Below are positions 46,321 to 58,040 of a stretch of DNA of 64,000 bases, piece after piece. The notes under the pieces were generated by a model. The model was not told the DNA's origin and did no database searches. It saw only the letters and a program-made list of their open reading frames with translations. The stretch is from Coix lacryma-jobi var. lacryma-jobi (lineage: Eukaryota; Streptophyta; Magnoliopsida; Poales; Poaceae): positions 744,001 to 808,000 of the forward strand of contig VDCT01000088.1 of assembly GCA_009763385.1 (NCBI GenBank), in the 5' to 3' direction. Within the stretch, counting starts at the first letter, position 1. Each line of letters begins with the position of its first letter. The position numbers were made by a program, and so were the translations under genes.

Positions 46321-48329
46321 AAGAATGTCAAGTTTGTTTGGACAGAAGAGTGTGAAGCAGCTTTTTCCGAATCTTGTGGGAACTGTTGACCACTGCTCCT
46401 GTCTTATCCCAACCGGATATAGAGAAACCTTTTGATGTGTTTTGTGATGCATCCAAGGTTGGACTGGGTTGTGTGTTGATGCAAGAAGGACGAGTGATAG
46501 AGTATGCCTCAAGACAGCTAAGGAAACATGAGATCAACTACCCTACTCATGATTTGGAGTTGGCAGCCGTAGTGCATGCTCTGAAGATATGGAGACACTA
46601 GTTGCTGGGGAATGTGTGCAATATATACACAGATCATAAGAGTCTTAAGTATATCTTCACTCAACCTGAGTTAAACATGGGACAACGCTGATGGCTAGAA
46701 CTGATAAAGGATTATAACTTGCAAGTTCACTATCATCCTAGAAAAGACAACGTGGCTGCTAACACTTTGAGTCACAAGTCATACTGTGTTATGGTACAGC
46801 CGTTGTTTGAAGAAAGGTTCAACCTGATACATCAAGAAGTTTTGTTCAGCATTCAGCTCAGTTGTTCGCTTGAAAGCCAGATAATTGAAGCTCAGAAGAC
46901 TGATAAAGGGATTTCTCATAATAAAAGGAAAATGTTGGAAGATCTCTCAACCCCTTTTAAGTTGGATGAACAAGGAGTGTTGTGGTTCGGTGATCGTCTT
47001 GTGGTACCAAAGAAAAAGGATCTTAAGGATAAGATAATGGATGAAGCTCACTTATCCAAGTTATCTCTTCACCCAGGGAGCAATAAGATGTATCATGACC
47101 TAAAACCTCGTTTTTGGTGGACTAAGATGAAGAAAGAGATGGCAGCATATGTTGCAAGATGTGACACCTGTTCCAGAGTCAAAGCAGTTCATATGAAACC
47201 TGCCGGGTTGTTGCAACCGTTGTCAATACCTGCTTGGAAGTGGGAAGATATAAGTATGGATTTTATAACCGGTCTACCCACTATGGATAAAGGAAATGAT
47301 TCCATTTGGGTAATAGTGGATCGTCTAACAAAGTTAGCTCACTTTCTTCTAGTTAAAACAAGGTATCGACCACCTCGGTATGCAGAAATCTATATCAGAG
47401 AGATAGTGCGTCTTCATGGGATACCCAAGACCATCGTCTTAGATCGTGGACCTCAGTTTACCACACACTTCTGGCGGCAGTTACATAAAGGTTTGGGAAC
47501 CAAGTTGGTTCATAGTACAGCTTATCATCCTCAGACTGCAGGTCAGACCGAAAGAGTAAACCAAGTGCTTGAAGATATGCTTAGAGCTTGTGTGCTATCT
47601 TCTAAAAGATCATGAGAGTCATGGCTACCTTTAGCAGAGTTCTCCTACAACAACAGTTATCAAGAAAGCATAAAGATGGCACCTTTCGAAGCTTTATATG
47701 GACGTTAATGCATGACTCCGTTGAATTGGGTCGAACCAGGAGAAATGAGGTATTTCGGAATTGACTTTGTTAAGGAAGCTGAAGAGAAGGTTCAGATTAT
47801 CCATCAACATTTGCAAGCAGCACAATCTCGTCAGAAAAGCTATGCAGATAAAAGAAGAAGACTGTTAGAGTTTAAAAAGGGGGATCATATTTATTTAAAG
47901 GTAACCCCGATGAGAGGAGGGCAAAGGTTCGGCATAAAGAGAAAGTTGGCCCCAAGATATGTGGGACCATATCGCATACTAGAAAGAAAGGGAGAAGTAT
48001 CCTACCAACTTCAGTTGCCGGAAGCTATGAGCTCGATCTTCCCAGTTTTTCATGTTTCATAGCTGAAGAAATGTTTGCGTGTACCCGAAGAAAGAATAGA
48101 ACCACAAGAGTTAAAGCTTACCTCTAACCTAACATATCAAGAGCAACCAGTGCGCGTGTTGGACAGCAAGGAAAGAGTAACTCGCAGTCGTGTTGTGAAA
48201 GTATACAAGGTGTTATGGAGTCATCATGACGATGGGGATGCAACCTGGGAAACCGAAGACTATCTCTAGAAAGTTTATCCAGTTTTTCATGAACAATGGT
48301 TAGTAAATGTCGGGACAAGATTTCTTTAA
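46321..48329 (+). pseudogene. Element C pol remainder: RNase H, integrase, chromodomain
   Basis: After TAG 46318-46320 a frameshift near 46360 moves pol to a new frame, which then holds to the end with stops at 46599, about 46691, 47613, 47706, 48060 and 48267. RNase H: CDASKVGLGCVL, LELAAVVHAL, YTDHKSL. Integrase finger (HPGSNKMY ... CDTCSRVKA) and DDE core (SMDFITGL, LDRGPQF, GQTERVNQ) are intact. The chromodomain around 48120-48290 has VLDSKERVTRSRVVKVYKVL, WSHHDDGDATWE and YPVF. The final TAA (48327-48329) overlaps the polypurine tract. Confidence 0.88.
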
Positions 48330-48341
48330 GGGGGGAAGAGC
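48327..48341 (+). other. Polypurine tract of C
   Basis: AAGGGGGGAAGAGC directly before the 3' LTR start at 48342; same form as in A. Confidence 0.85.
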
Positions 48342-49608
48342 TGTAACACCTTTGGTGTTAAGCTAGCATGACATCATCATTTCATTATGCATGATCATCT
48401 CTTGAGCATGAAGCTTTCTCATGTTGCTTTCTTTTTCATATAAAGTGTCATTTCATCTGTTAAGATGCATATAGACCTTCAATGGTAAGGTGTTTGCTTG
48501 GCTTGTTTGTGGAGTGGTTTGACTTCTTAGTAGCCTAACCTTGTTGAGAAGTCAAATTGTGGCCATGTTTGTGTTGGTCACTTTGGCTAATCAAGTCTTT
48601 AAACCTAGTCAATCCTATAGAGCTCTAGGAGTCCTTTTTTTGACTAACAAAGACCTCCTTGATAGAAGCTTTGCATGGCTGAGTGCTCATAACCAAAAGT
48701 GTGTAGAATTTAGAGTAGAACAAAAGTTGTTTTTGGGCCAACCCATGAAAATGAGTTTAACATGGTGTTTTAGGGGCCACAAGGCAGAAATGGGTGGATT
48801 TTTGACTTAGAAATATTTCCTAAGTCCTAAACTGAAACTCAGTTTGGCCTGGCCATGTTCATCGCTTTCTCGAGCTCAATCTAGGCCAAACCAGTGATCG
48901 ATCTTGTAACCATGTAGATGGTATGTAGCTCTAACCAAAGAAGCAAGTGGTTTAGCGTTTCACCAAGTGGTTTAAAAGAAAATCGCGCTTGAAAATGGCC
49001 CGTCAGTCAGCCCGATGGCCACTGAACCCGGCCAACTCAATTCAAACGTGCACGGCGTCGTGGCCGACCGCGCACAGAAACTGGCCTCCGCATGGCACCC
49101 GGCGCTCGGCCAGCCCAGCCAGCGCGCGCAGCGTGGCGAGTGAAGAAGCCCGAGCACGCTTTCGCCCACCAGAAGCTCCCTCCCTTTTGCCTCTGCCTCC
49201 CTTTCGCTCTCGCCGGCGCCCGAGCGGGAGTAAGGCGAAGCCGACCGTCCGCCGTGCGTTCGCCGCCGTCCCGCCGTGCCTTTGCCCAACTGACCACCCA
49301 GCCATCCTCGCCTCGCGTTCCTCCCTCCTCTACAGTAGCCAGTGCTCGCCAAAGAAGCCTCGGTAAGCCACGGAATGCATTTCCGCCATGGACGCCATGA
49401 CCGCCGAGCTCGGTCCACCATGGCTGAACCTTTTTCCGTGCAAGTTCGCCCGTTCTAACCCGTGTTCGTGGGTCGCTAGGGTTCGTAGATGGAGTAGCGG
49501 TTGCTAGTTCGGCTGATTAGGGTGTGGATGTCGCGGTACATCGCCGTCCGCCGTGCTCGCCAGAGATGGTGTGCCCGCGGTTCCGGTCGTCCGCTATAGG
49601 AGCCCTAG

Positions 49609-49981
49609 GGCGTGATTGGTTCACCGGCGAGGAGAGCCTGGCTCGCTCATACTAGCCAGGCCAAGCTGAGACAGACCAGCCGTGTGCAGGGCCTGATGTT
49701 TGGTTAATGGAATCGATGTACACAGGCTGAATTCATCAGTTGATTGGTTACTTGTTCATTTGGCTGCCAGCTGCATGTGCTCTCTCTTGTACGAGTCACG
49801 AAGCGTGCTCATCCCGGCCAAGCCCGATGGAAACAGAGGTGATCTGCGTTCCTACGGAGCCTGGCTCACGGAGGTGTTCTGCATGCGAGCGGCCTGGCTC
49901 TGACAGCCATACACCCAACCAAACACAAGATTTATGTAGTAGTAGATGCATGCATGTGAACGTGAGACCAACCAAACACGC
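49609..49981. mobile_element. MITE in C's 3' LTR
   Basis: Starts GGCGTGATTGGTT and ends AACCAAACACGC, imperfect terminal inverted repeats. CCCTAG is duplicated at 49603-49608 and 49982-49987, and the 5' LTR has the uninterrupted site GAGCCCTAGTG near 38760. 373 bases without coding capacity. Ends and size suggest a hAT- or Harbinger-type MITE; the duplication length (6-8) does not settle which. Confidence 0.8.
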
Positions 49982-51245
49982 CCCTAGTGTCTTTGCTTCG
50001 TTTAGGGTTTAAGGGAGTTTGGGGAGTGAGAAACGGGTGTTGGTTTGCCTCGGTTTGGCCGGAGATGGCCGGCGTAGCGAGTCCGCGCCGCCGTGGCCGC
50101 CATTGCCGACAGTGAGCTCGATCCGCTGCAGTGCTAGGCTAGAGAGCGGTACCAATAGACGCGGGAGAAGGAGAGGAGTCCGTCGGTGGTGTTGGTTTCG
50201 CCGGACGGTTCGCCGACGGCGAGCTTCGCCGCGGTCAACTTCTCCACTGTTTCGGTGTGGATGACAGCTGGGTCCGAGTTGACCCCGGGGCCCAGCTGTC
50301 AGCCTCTAGAATAGAAATAGGAAGGGTACGTCTAGCAGTTAGGGTTTGATGTTTTTGTTTAAATGTTTTACAGAAATGTAATTATTGTTTGTTTAATTCA
50401 TAACTTGAGTTCTGCTAACCCAGTTAATGTGAAATAAATTTTGTTAAGTTTGTGTTGATAAGTTCTATGCACGAAAAATATAGTATGTTCAGTTTGTGGT
50501 AGTTTTGTATGCAGTTAGAATTAATTTGTATATAAGCTGATATTCTCTTTAATGCATAATAAATTATGTCTTGCTCAGAAAAATATGGTTCTTGTTTTGA
50601 TAGGTTTGTTAGGTGATGTAGAATCACAGAAAAATGACAGTTGATGTTTGACTATGATAAAATCTGAAGTTAATATTTATTTTGATTGAATGTTGTTTTC
50701 TTGTATGATTTTTAATAATTAGAATATAAGTGATATGAGCATGGTAATTTTTGTAGACTGCTCTTGTGCTAAGAAGTTCTGCAAGAAAATGTGAAATATG
50801 TTGTTTGACACTTTTCAAGATGATGTGTAGTTCAAAGTACCTTTTCACCCTGTTATTTGTCTTTTTTTATAGGGAACAATGCTTAGGCCCAAATATCATG
50901 AATTTTGTACAACAAGCTCTGTTCTCTAATGTGAATCTACAGTAATTTTTGTAGATTTTTCTGAAGCTGATAGCTATAGGTTGTTGTATAGGCTTGTTTT
51001 AATTGATTATTTTGCATAATTAAGTGGGTAATGTGCATTTCTGTTGTGTGGGACCAGCAAGGGGTGAAATGGTCATTTCAGCACATTCATGTTAGTTGCA
51101 CTTTGTGGTTGCGCATACCTACTCTCTAAATAGAGTGTTGCACTCTACTGGAGAAGAGATATGCACGTATTCGGTCAAGCTTAATGTTAATGCATCTCTT
51201 CCGTGCACGTATGACATTCGCTCATCTAGCATATGCATCACGACA

Positions 51246-51400
51246 GATTCGGTAGACGAGCCAGCCGCAGCAGAGGAGATCGAGGAGCAGCAACCACAGG
51301 GGCAGGAGTCAGGGACCATCGAGGAAGGGCCTGAAGAGGATCTTCCGGAGTGTCCGAATCACCTGCCCAGCACCTTCGAGAAAGGCAAGCCCCGGAGCAT
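51246..51400 (+). other. LTR acidic coding segment (C, 3' LTR)
   Basis: In one frame reads DSVDEPAAAEEIEEQQPQ and on to EEDLPECPNHLPSTFEKGKPR. The motif LPECPxH...GKPR is shared with A's LTR, and GKPR with E. It ends in GAAAGGCAAGCC, a GC-type splice donor context. An ATG exists upstream at 51096 in the same frame. Confidence 0.45.
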
Positions 51401-52428
51401 TTCTAACTACCTATGGTTTATAATTAACTTATCTGTATTATGCTTGTTGCATTAAGTATAGGAGTTGCGTGATATCATTGATGCATTTTATTCCGTACCT
51501 TGTCTACCTTGAGAAATTTCCCTTGTTACGCAATTAGTGGTAGGTACGAATATATGCTTAGCCATGCTTAGACCGGTAGATGTCGGGAAACCTTTATGTT
51601 ACCCGCGAGTGATAGGTGGTTACTCGACCGTTAACAGGATATTGCCATTAAGTGGGATAACTGAGTGTTGTGAAAAATGGAGATCGGGAGATTCCTGTAG
51701 CGTTGTGCTACAGTATTTCTAGCCATGTCGGACGGGAAAACAGTATCATGCTAAGACGACCTTCTTGTCATGTTGAACGCATGCTCCACATTTAGCTGGA
51801 AGGATAACTCGTTCCGGCCGCGAACCTGCACATTTTTCTGGGCCGGTTCTCGGGTCCCACGCATCTGCCGAACCACGAAGGGGGTATTGGGACGCGGGGG
51901 CGCGAAGAGTAAGAACCGGGGGATGGTGGTTATGTCCAACCCCTTGGCAGTCGGGCTTGCCTCCGGGTATGATGGTGGCGGTTGAGGCCGCAGCTTCCTG
52001 GAACAGTGTTGTGGTTATCTGTAGCTCACCGATGGGTGAGTGTGGTTTGTGTGGAGAATAAAATCACCAGCTGGTTAGGAATCGATTATAATCGCCATCG
52101 CTCCTGGATAGTGAGCACTTGACTTGAACCCCGCTCTGTCTTGATACTGTATATGATGGAACACGTGACAGCTATCATGATACTTTTGGCAATTGTTATT
52201 CGGCCTGTTTGTTATATTATAGTGATGATCAGATCACTACCATGTTTGTTGTTAGTGCAGGAGCTAACCTAGTTAAATATGCTAAGCACTACTCCAACTT
52301 GCAGCTAGTAAACAGGAGAACAAGTTACTTGCTTCTTATGCTTTTGCGCAAATTGTTACCTCATACCAGCTCCACTATAATCGGGCCTTGCATACTCCTT
52401 GGTGTCTTTTATTTCTGGTTTATGGCGG

Positions 52429-52485
52429 GTAAGTCTAGCTGAGAACCTTCTCGTACTCAGGGCTTTGTTTCCCTTGTTGTTGCAG
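52429..52485 (+). other. LTR micro-intron-like unit with donor hairpin (C, 3' LTR)
   Basis: 57 bases, GTAAGTCTAGCTGAG ... CGTACTCAGGG ... TTGTTGTTGCAG, followed by ATGGTCATG. Same unit as 41220-41276; one arm has decayed (GAGAAC for AAGTAC). Confidence 0.55.
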
Positions 52486-52911
52486 ATGGTCATGTTTTCT
52501 ATGGCTATTGCATCAATTGCCTCTGCCCTGCTTTGGGAGATGACTAGGTCACGAGCAATGACCTGCTCTATTCGTACCTTTTGCTTTGTCAAGGATGACT
52601 ACTGAATGGCACTGTATCAAACTATGTGTGTGTGATTTCAAAACTATGTTTTAAGGTTGAACTTCCGCTACTTAAATTTGGAACTCGGTTTGTAATAACT
52701 AAGTTTGCTACTCTGATGAACTTATGTAATATTCTGTCATGTGATGGTTGATGCCGAACGATTACGATCCTATGTTGTTGATGTTGGAAAAGTTTGAAAT
52801 CCTTCGAGATTTCACAGACTATCGGGTTTATATGGGCTCAAGTGTGTAAATTTACTGCTCCGGCGGAGAATTTCGTACTTGTGCTCCTATAAATTGGTCG
52901 GTTCTGTTACA

Positions 52912-52973
52912 CGCATCAAACCAGTTGACAATCACTCAACACTCAAGATCCGGCATACACCCATGTATCCGCA
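52912..52973 (-). mobile_element. Element D 3' LTR, first 62 bases
   Basis: On the minus strand the LTR starts TGCGGATACATGGG at 52973 and continues to 52912, where C is inserted; it resumes at 37509. Confidence 0.65.
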
Positions 52974-52985
52974 ATCTCCCCCTTG
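52974..52985 (-). other. Polypurine tract of D
   Basis: Minus strand CAAGGGGGAGAT, in the phrase CATCAAGGGGGAGATT that is typical of SIRE-type Copia elements. Confidence 0.8.
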
Positions 52986-54611
52986 ATGAGTGCATTGTCA
53001 ACTACCAACACAAATCATATGAACGTAGAAGGAGGAAGAAGAAGGAGAAGTAGAGAACTCATCCAAATGACCCGAAAGCACACCAAAGCCAAGAGAAGGT
53101 CAAGTGGAAGAGCAAACCAACTTGGTTCCTAAAGACATGGGCAACGGCTCGACGCAACCAAGCAAAGCAAAGCTAGCCCTCAAGAAGAGGTAGAACAGGC
53201 TCAACACCGCTAGTGAGAAAGCTCGACACCAATTGAAACTTTGAGAAAGCTCAACATCAATTGAAAAGCTAGCCCTCAAGAAGAGGCAAAACAGGCTCAA
53301 CACCCCTAGCGAGAAAGCTTGATACCAATTGAAACTCACGAGAGCCTGGATACCAATTGAACTTTACCAATTGAACCAAAATGAACTGAAAAGCATATCA
53401 GAACACTAAACTGCTAGTCCCTCAAGATAGAGGCACAGAGGCTCAACACAACTAGCAGAAAAGCTTCGAACCAATTGACAAGTCCGACAAATCCGTGTCA
53501 ATTGAAAAATGCTCCCAGCAAACCCCCCTTCAATAAAGCACACAACTAAGATATGATTTGACAATTTTCTCCCCCTTAGTTGATAATGCACTATCAAGTA
53601 AATTTCTCCCTTCCAAATGCATATGAGGCAGAAATGCACGTTAGCAGCTTCAGGAATATAGTCGATAGAATGAAAAGATGCTCTACAAAGTGCTGCTCCC
53701 ATGACTCAACAATACGCACAAAATGCTAGCAAAGGCTCAAACTGATCACCAAATATGAAATATGAACATATGAGCAATGTGAGCAGTTTTAGCCAAAAAG
53801 GTATTCACCATCAAAATAGCACTGAACATGTATAGACAGGAAGTCAAACAAGTGCTAGACATGTATACAAGGTGAACTACCCCTAGCAAAGTTCAATCAT
53901 CATGCTTTACAATGAAACATAGACTTGTGTATTCAAAAATTTATCGGAGTTGTAGCGGTTAAATTACACAAGTTCAAATTTTAGCATATGATTGCGAGAG
54001 GTTGAAAGCTTGTCAATGCCTAACTTTTCAACCGTGCTAAGCCTATGCAGAAGCAATCAGAAGCTTAAAACAACGGTTTCGGTCTTACACTACACGACTC
54101 AAGTTTAACTCAAAGTGCAATGAGAAATAGTCTCGATACCGTGATATGCTGACAAGCAATCCCACCTCGATCTTTCCAATTTACTTAAATTTGGTTCAAT
54201 TTATGACAAAATATGAACATACCAAGCAAGTGAATGAATTAGAACTAGAGACATAGCAACCTAGCATATATGAAAAGCACAGGTGATTTCAACACATTCT
54301 ACACATGCTAGTTGCCAATCTCAATGGTGAACAAATTTTAGATTTTATGTTGATTAAGCATATTCACCATTTATAAAATAGCTCAGCTCACAACATGTAT
54401 CAGTGATCAGAAAGAGCATAAGCTACAAGCATCATCATATAGCATTGGAACATACTAGATAGAGCATAGTTACATTTTAAGGAATATAGTCATGAAGCTT
54501 AAAAAGTAATGATGCATGATGTAATGCAAAGACTATGCTACTCAAAAACGAAAACAAAACAAAGCAAAAAGAGTCAGTCTATGATACACGAAACGAAATG
54601 TTTCCCCCCAT
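52986..54611 (-). other. Element D region between pol and 3' LTR
   Basis: 1.6 kb without a convincing ORF; SIRE elements can carry an envelope-like gene here, but none is visible. Near 53160-53480 a unit of about 100 bases is repeated. Its landmarks are GCTAGCCCTCAAGAAGAGG, CAGGCTCAACACC and ACCAATTGAA: two good copies (53167, 53263) and a diverged third (53412). Confidence 0.65.
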
Positions 54612-56087
54612 CTAAAAGGGGAAACACACACCAAGCTCACCTCTGAACCTAGCAAAGGTTGATTGGTCCAAAGGCTTGGTAAAAATATCTGCCAACTGAT
54701 GATGCGTATCGACATGGCAAAGGTCGATATCACCCTTCTCATAATGGTCTCGCAGAAAGGGAAAGCGCACATCAATGTGTTTGGTCTTAGAATGCAGCAC
54801 GGGGTTCTTAGCAACGCTAATAGCACTCGTGCTGTCACAAAGTAAAGGAACTCGAGAAAAGCTCAGACCAAAATCACGCAAAGTGGCCATCATCCAAAGC
54901 AATTGAGAATAGCAGCTAGCCGCAGCAACATACTCAACCTTTGTGGTAGACTGGGCAACACTAGACTGCTTCCGAGAAGACCAAGATACAAGAGAAGAGC
55001 CAATAAACTGGCAAGTCCCAGAAGTGGACATGCGATCAAGTCGGCAACCAGCAAAATCGGCATCAGAATAACCGCAAAGGGAGAGGGTGGAGGAAGCAGA
55101 ATACCAAATCCCAAACTCTGGAGTGAAGCATAAGTACCTCATAATGCGCTTGACCGCCTGATGGTGAGAGGTGCGCGACGATGCCTGAAAGCGCGCACAA
55201 AGACACACAGCGAACTGAATGTACAGGCGTGTCGCCGTCAGGTACAGCAGTGACCTGATCATGCTTCGGTACTCCTTCTGGTCCATAGCTTCTCCATCCT
55301 CATCCACATCCAGGGCCGTCGTGGTCGACATGGGTGTTGGAAGAGGCTTGGCCTCACCCATATCGAACTTCTTCAGGATGTCCTTGGTGTACTTGCCCTG
55401 GTGCTCAAACGTTCCTTCTCGGGATTGCTTGATTTGCAACCCGAGGAAGAATGTCAACTCGCCCATCATGCCCATCTCAAATTCCCTGCTCATAAGATCT
55501 GCAAACTTGGCAAACAAAGCGTGAGAAGAACCACCGAAAATGATATCATCCACGTAAATCTGGACCAAGAGAGTGTCATTGACTTACTTGAGGAGAAAGA
55601 GCGTTTTATCCACACATCCCATTTTAAAACCCTTAGCAAGCAAAAAGGTTTTCAACCTATCAAACCAGGCTCTAGGGGCTTGTTTCGAACCATATAAAGC
55701 TTTGTGAAGTTTAAAAACATGGTTTGGAAATTTGGGATTTTCAAAACCGGGAGGTTGTTTCACATACACCTCTTCTTTTATGTAGCCATTTATGAAGGCA
55801 CTCTTCATATCCATTTGAAAAAGTTTAAACCCTTTGGATGCAGCAAAAGCCAAGAGTATCCTAATTGCCTCCAAACGAGCTACAGGAGAAAAAGTCTCCT
55901 CATAGTCTATCCCGTCCTTCTGACTATACCCCTGGGCTACGAGTCTGGCCTTGTTTCTCACAACATGGCCATCTTCTCCTTGTTTGTTTTTGAAAACCCA
56001 TTTTGTACCAATAGGGTGACACTTAGGAGGAGGTGGAACCAAAACCCAAACCCAATTTCTCTCAAAATTTTCTAACTCCTCATGCAT
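54612..56087 (-). pseudogene. Element D pol: Copia RT and RNase H
   Basis: RT begins with the ENWVWVLVPPP-like stretch and GTKWVFKNKQGEDG, followed by RLVAQGYSQKDGIDYEETF, LFQMDMKSAF and ALYGSKQAPRAWFD. The catalytic YVDDIIFGG (about 55541-55559) is intact. RNase H has YSDADFAGC, SRKQSSVAQSTTKVEYVA, CDSTSAISVAKNP and KHIDVRFPFLRDH. One TAA at 55584-55586 splits it. The end FTKPLDQSTFARFRGELG is the usual pol end of the SIRE lineage. Confidence 0.92.
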
Positions 56088-56096
56088 GGCATTGAC

Positions 56097-56530
56097 CTAA
56101 TCCGGATCAGATAAAGCGTGTCCAACATCTCGGGGTTCAAAATCAGCAACAAATGCAGAATGAACAAAGTGAGAGATTTGTTGTGACCTTGACCGAGTGA
56201 CACGTTCGTTGATGCTGCCGATCATCTGTTGAGGAGGGTGTTGGCACTGAATGTGTCGTTGCGCCTCCCTTGCTGATGTTACCTCCCCCTCAACAACAGC
56301 TGGTGCCTCCTCGGGTACGAGCGGTACAGCCCGAGGTGGTGGTGGATCACACGGCCCCCATGTAGTAGAGGAAGAATGGTCGGGGCCGCGCGCAATCATG
56401 GTCGAAGTCTATCCAATCGGCACCGCAGGTGGAGGAAGTGCTGGATCATCAATCCCTTCAGCACCTTCTTCCTGATCATCAAAAAGAGGTTCTCCAACCT
56501 CACCTGGACGCTCAAAACTAGAAGAAGGAT
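56097..56530 (-). pseudogene. Element D pol linker between IN and RT
   Basis: Pro/Glu-rich linker (SSSFERPGEVGEPLF, later PPPRAVPLVPEEAPAV), ending SQQISHFVHSAFVADFEPRDV. Same frame as the RT block, with TAG stops at 56409-56411 and 56097-56099. Joined to the IN block by a frameshift near 56530. Confidence 0.8.
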
Positions 56531-57360
56531 AAAAGCACAGTCTCATCGAAGGTGACATCGGGTGTCTCCATGACTCGGTTAGTATCAAGGTTAAGTACAC
56601 GATATGCACGAGTATGATTTCCATAACCCAAAAATACACCGTCAGAAGAGCGAGACTCAAACTTGTCCAAATTGCCTTTCTTGAGAATAAAATAGTGGCA
56701 ACCAAAAACTCTAAAATAACTCACTTTGGGTTGTTTTCCAAAACGCAACTCATAAGAAGTCTTTTTCAAGAAAGCTCAGAGAAAAATGCGATTGGAAATA
56801 TAGTATGCAGTGTTCATAGCCTCGGCCCAATACCGCCTACGAGGCCTATGCTCATCGAGCATCGTCCTGGCCATCTCAACAAGGGTCTGATTCTTCATTT
56901 CAGCAACACCATTCTGCGGCGGTGTGTAGGGGGAAGAAAACTGATGCTCCAAACCCAAAGAGTCACAAAACTTCTCAAAATCTGAGTTCTTAAACTTGGA
57001 ACCATTATCACTTCTAATAGCTCGCATCGAGTTCTTAGTGAACTCATTCTGAAGATGCAAAATCAGATTGCGAGCAAAAGAGAAAGTCTCAGTTTTCTCA
57101 GCTAAAAAGAAAACCCACGAATATCTCGAAAAATCGTCAACGACAACAAGCACATACCACTTCCCCCCAACCGAGCTCACCCGAGCCGGACCGACAAGGT
57201 CCATGTGTAAAAGCTCTCCAGGGCGCTTAGTCATAACCTGATTCATCGGATGGTGGGGAGCGGCAACCATTTTCCCATGTCTGCAAGAATGGCAAACAAG
57301 ATCCTTATCCATGCACAATTTGGGCAATCCTCGGATTGAGCCAAGTGAACTAAGTGAAGG
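56518..57360 (-). pseudogene. Element D pol: integrase, fused to the 5' LTR end
   Basis: Starts abruptly with part of the zinc finger (LVCHSCRHGKM). The DDE core follows: Asp in LHMDLVGP, Asp in RSDNGSKF and Glu in NGVAEMKN; the Arg usually after the Glu region is Met. A TGA at 56776-56778 splits it, then KKTSYELRFGKQPKVSYFRVFGC continues to 56518. Everything upstream (primer site, gag, protease, first half of the finger) is missing: the sequence just before is LTR-end type (CATTCACCCCCCTCTGG near 57390). Confidence 0.88.
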
Positions 57361-57769
57361 ACCGAGAATGCAAAAGCAAGGCGACCAGAGGGGGGTGAAT
57401 GGGAGCCTAAAAAGTTCTTTCAAAATTCTGGCCTCTGTCCCAACAAAATCAACCCCAAAAGCTTCAGACTCAAACGTGCTGACCACGACCCTCTGAAAGA
57501 GGGTGGATGATCCCTAGGATCACAGTGAGGCACCACACAAGAGAGCAAATCAAAACTCTCAGAACTCCGAGTCAAGTTCGTGCCTAAAAGACCCACTCCA
57601 AAACGTAGATAGAGGACTACGTCGGGATTCCTCCAAATACCGATGCTAACGCGTAGCAAAGATATGTAGAGAGGTTCCTAGGTGAACTCTAGAAGCAAAC
57701 GAGAAGTCCGGAAACAAAACGGAAAACCCGGAAGAGCAAACGCACTAAAACTCAACCTACAGCCGATTC

Positions 57770-58040
57770 CCGGACTGTCTGGACTCCTGGTCTAGGACTG
57801 TCCGCGCCAGGGGCGGACTGTCCGCGGTTCCTTCCCGGACTGTCCGCCGATGAAAGTCCCAAATAAGCAAAGCTGTTGAACGACCTCTGCTCGACTCGCG
57901 GACTGTTTGCACCTTACACGGCGGACTGTCCGCCGGTCAAAATGACTGTGAGCAGAGCACGCTGTGATGTTCTGGTCTGGCCAAAGCCTGATGGTCGGAC
58001 AGTCCGCGACTAAAGGGGCTGACAGTCCGCCACTGCCTAG
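57770..58040. repeat. Dispersed palindrome GCGGACTGTCCGC in D 5' LTR
   Basis: The 13-base palindrome GCGGAC-T-GTCCGC or close variants (CCGGACTGTCTGG, TCGGACAGTCCGC, TGACAGTCCGCC) occurs about eight times. It is not seen in the left LTR piece. Confidence 0.75.

Larger units (their letters stand above)
37510..52911 (+). mobile_element. Element C: complete Tekay-type chromovirus with ORF0
   Basis: LTRs 37510-41701 and 48342-52911, both TGTAACACC...TGTTACA. Order inside: Met-type primer site, leader, ORF0 (H3 tail-like), gag, protease, RT, RNase H, integrase, chromodomain, polypurine tract. Target copies CGTAT and CGCAT flank it. It is inserted in the 3' LTR of D. Stops, one frameshift and a mutated RT active site make it inactive. 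The 3' LTR is longer because it gained a MITE. Confidence 0.93.
48342..52911 (+). mobile_element. Element C 3' LTR
   Basis: 4570 bases, collinear with the 5' LTR with many substitutions and small indels, and carrying a 373-base MITE absent from the 5' LTR. It holds the acidic segment (51246-51400) and the micro-intron unit (52429-52485). It ends GGTTCTGTTACA at 52911. AT-rich stretches 50330-51090 and 51420-51720 hold no gene. Confidence 0.9.

Noticed and set aside
52986..54611. Envelope-like gene of a SIRE element
   Set aside because: The region between pol and the polypurine tract has no sustained frame, signal peptide or membrane segment; it is mostly repeats.
54542..54845. ORFs over the end of D's pol on either strand
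   Set aside because: Shadow frames of the RNase H coding sequence.
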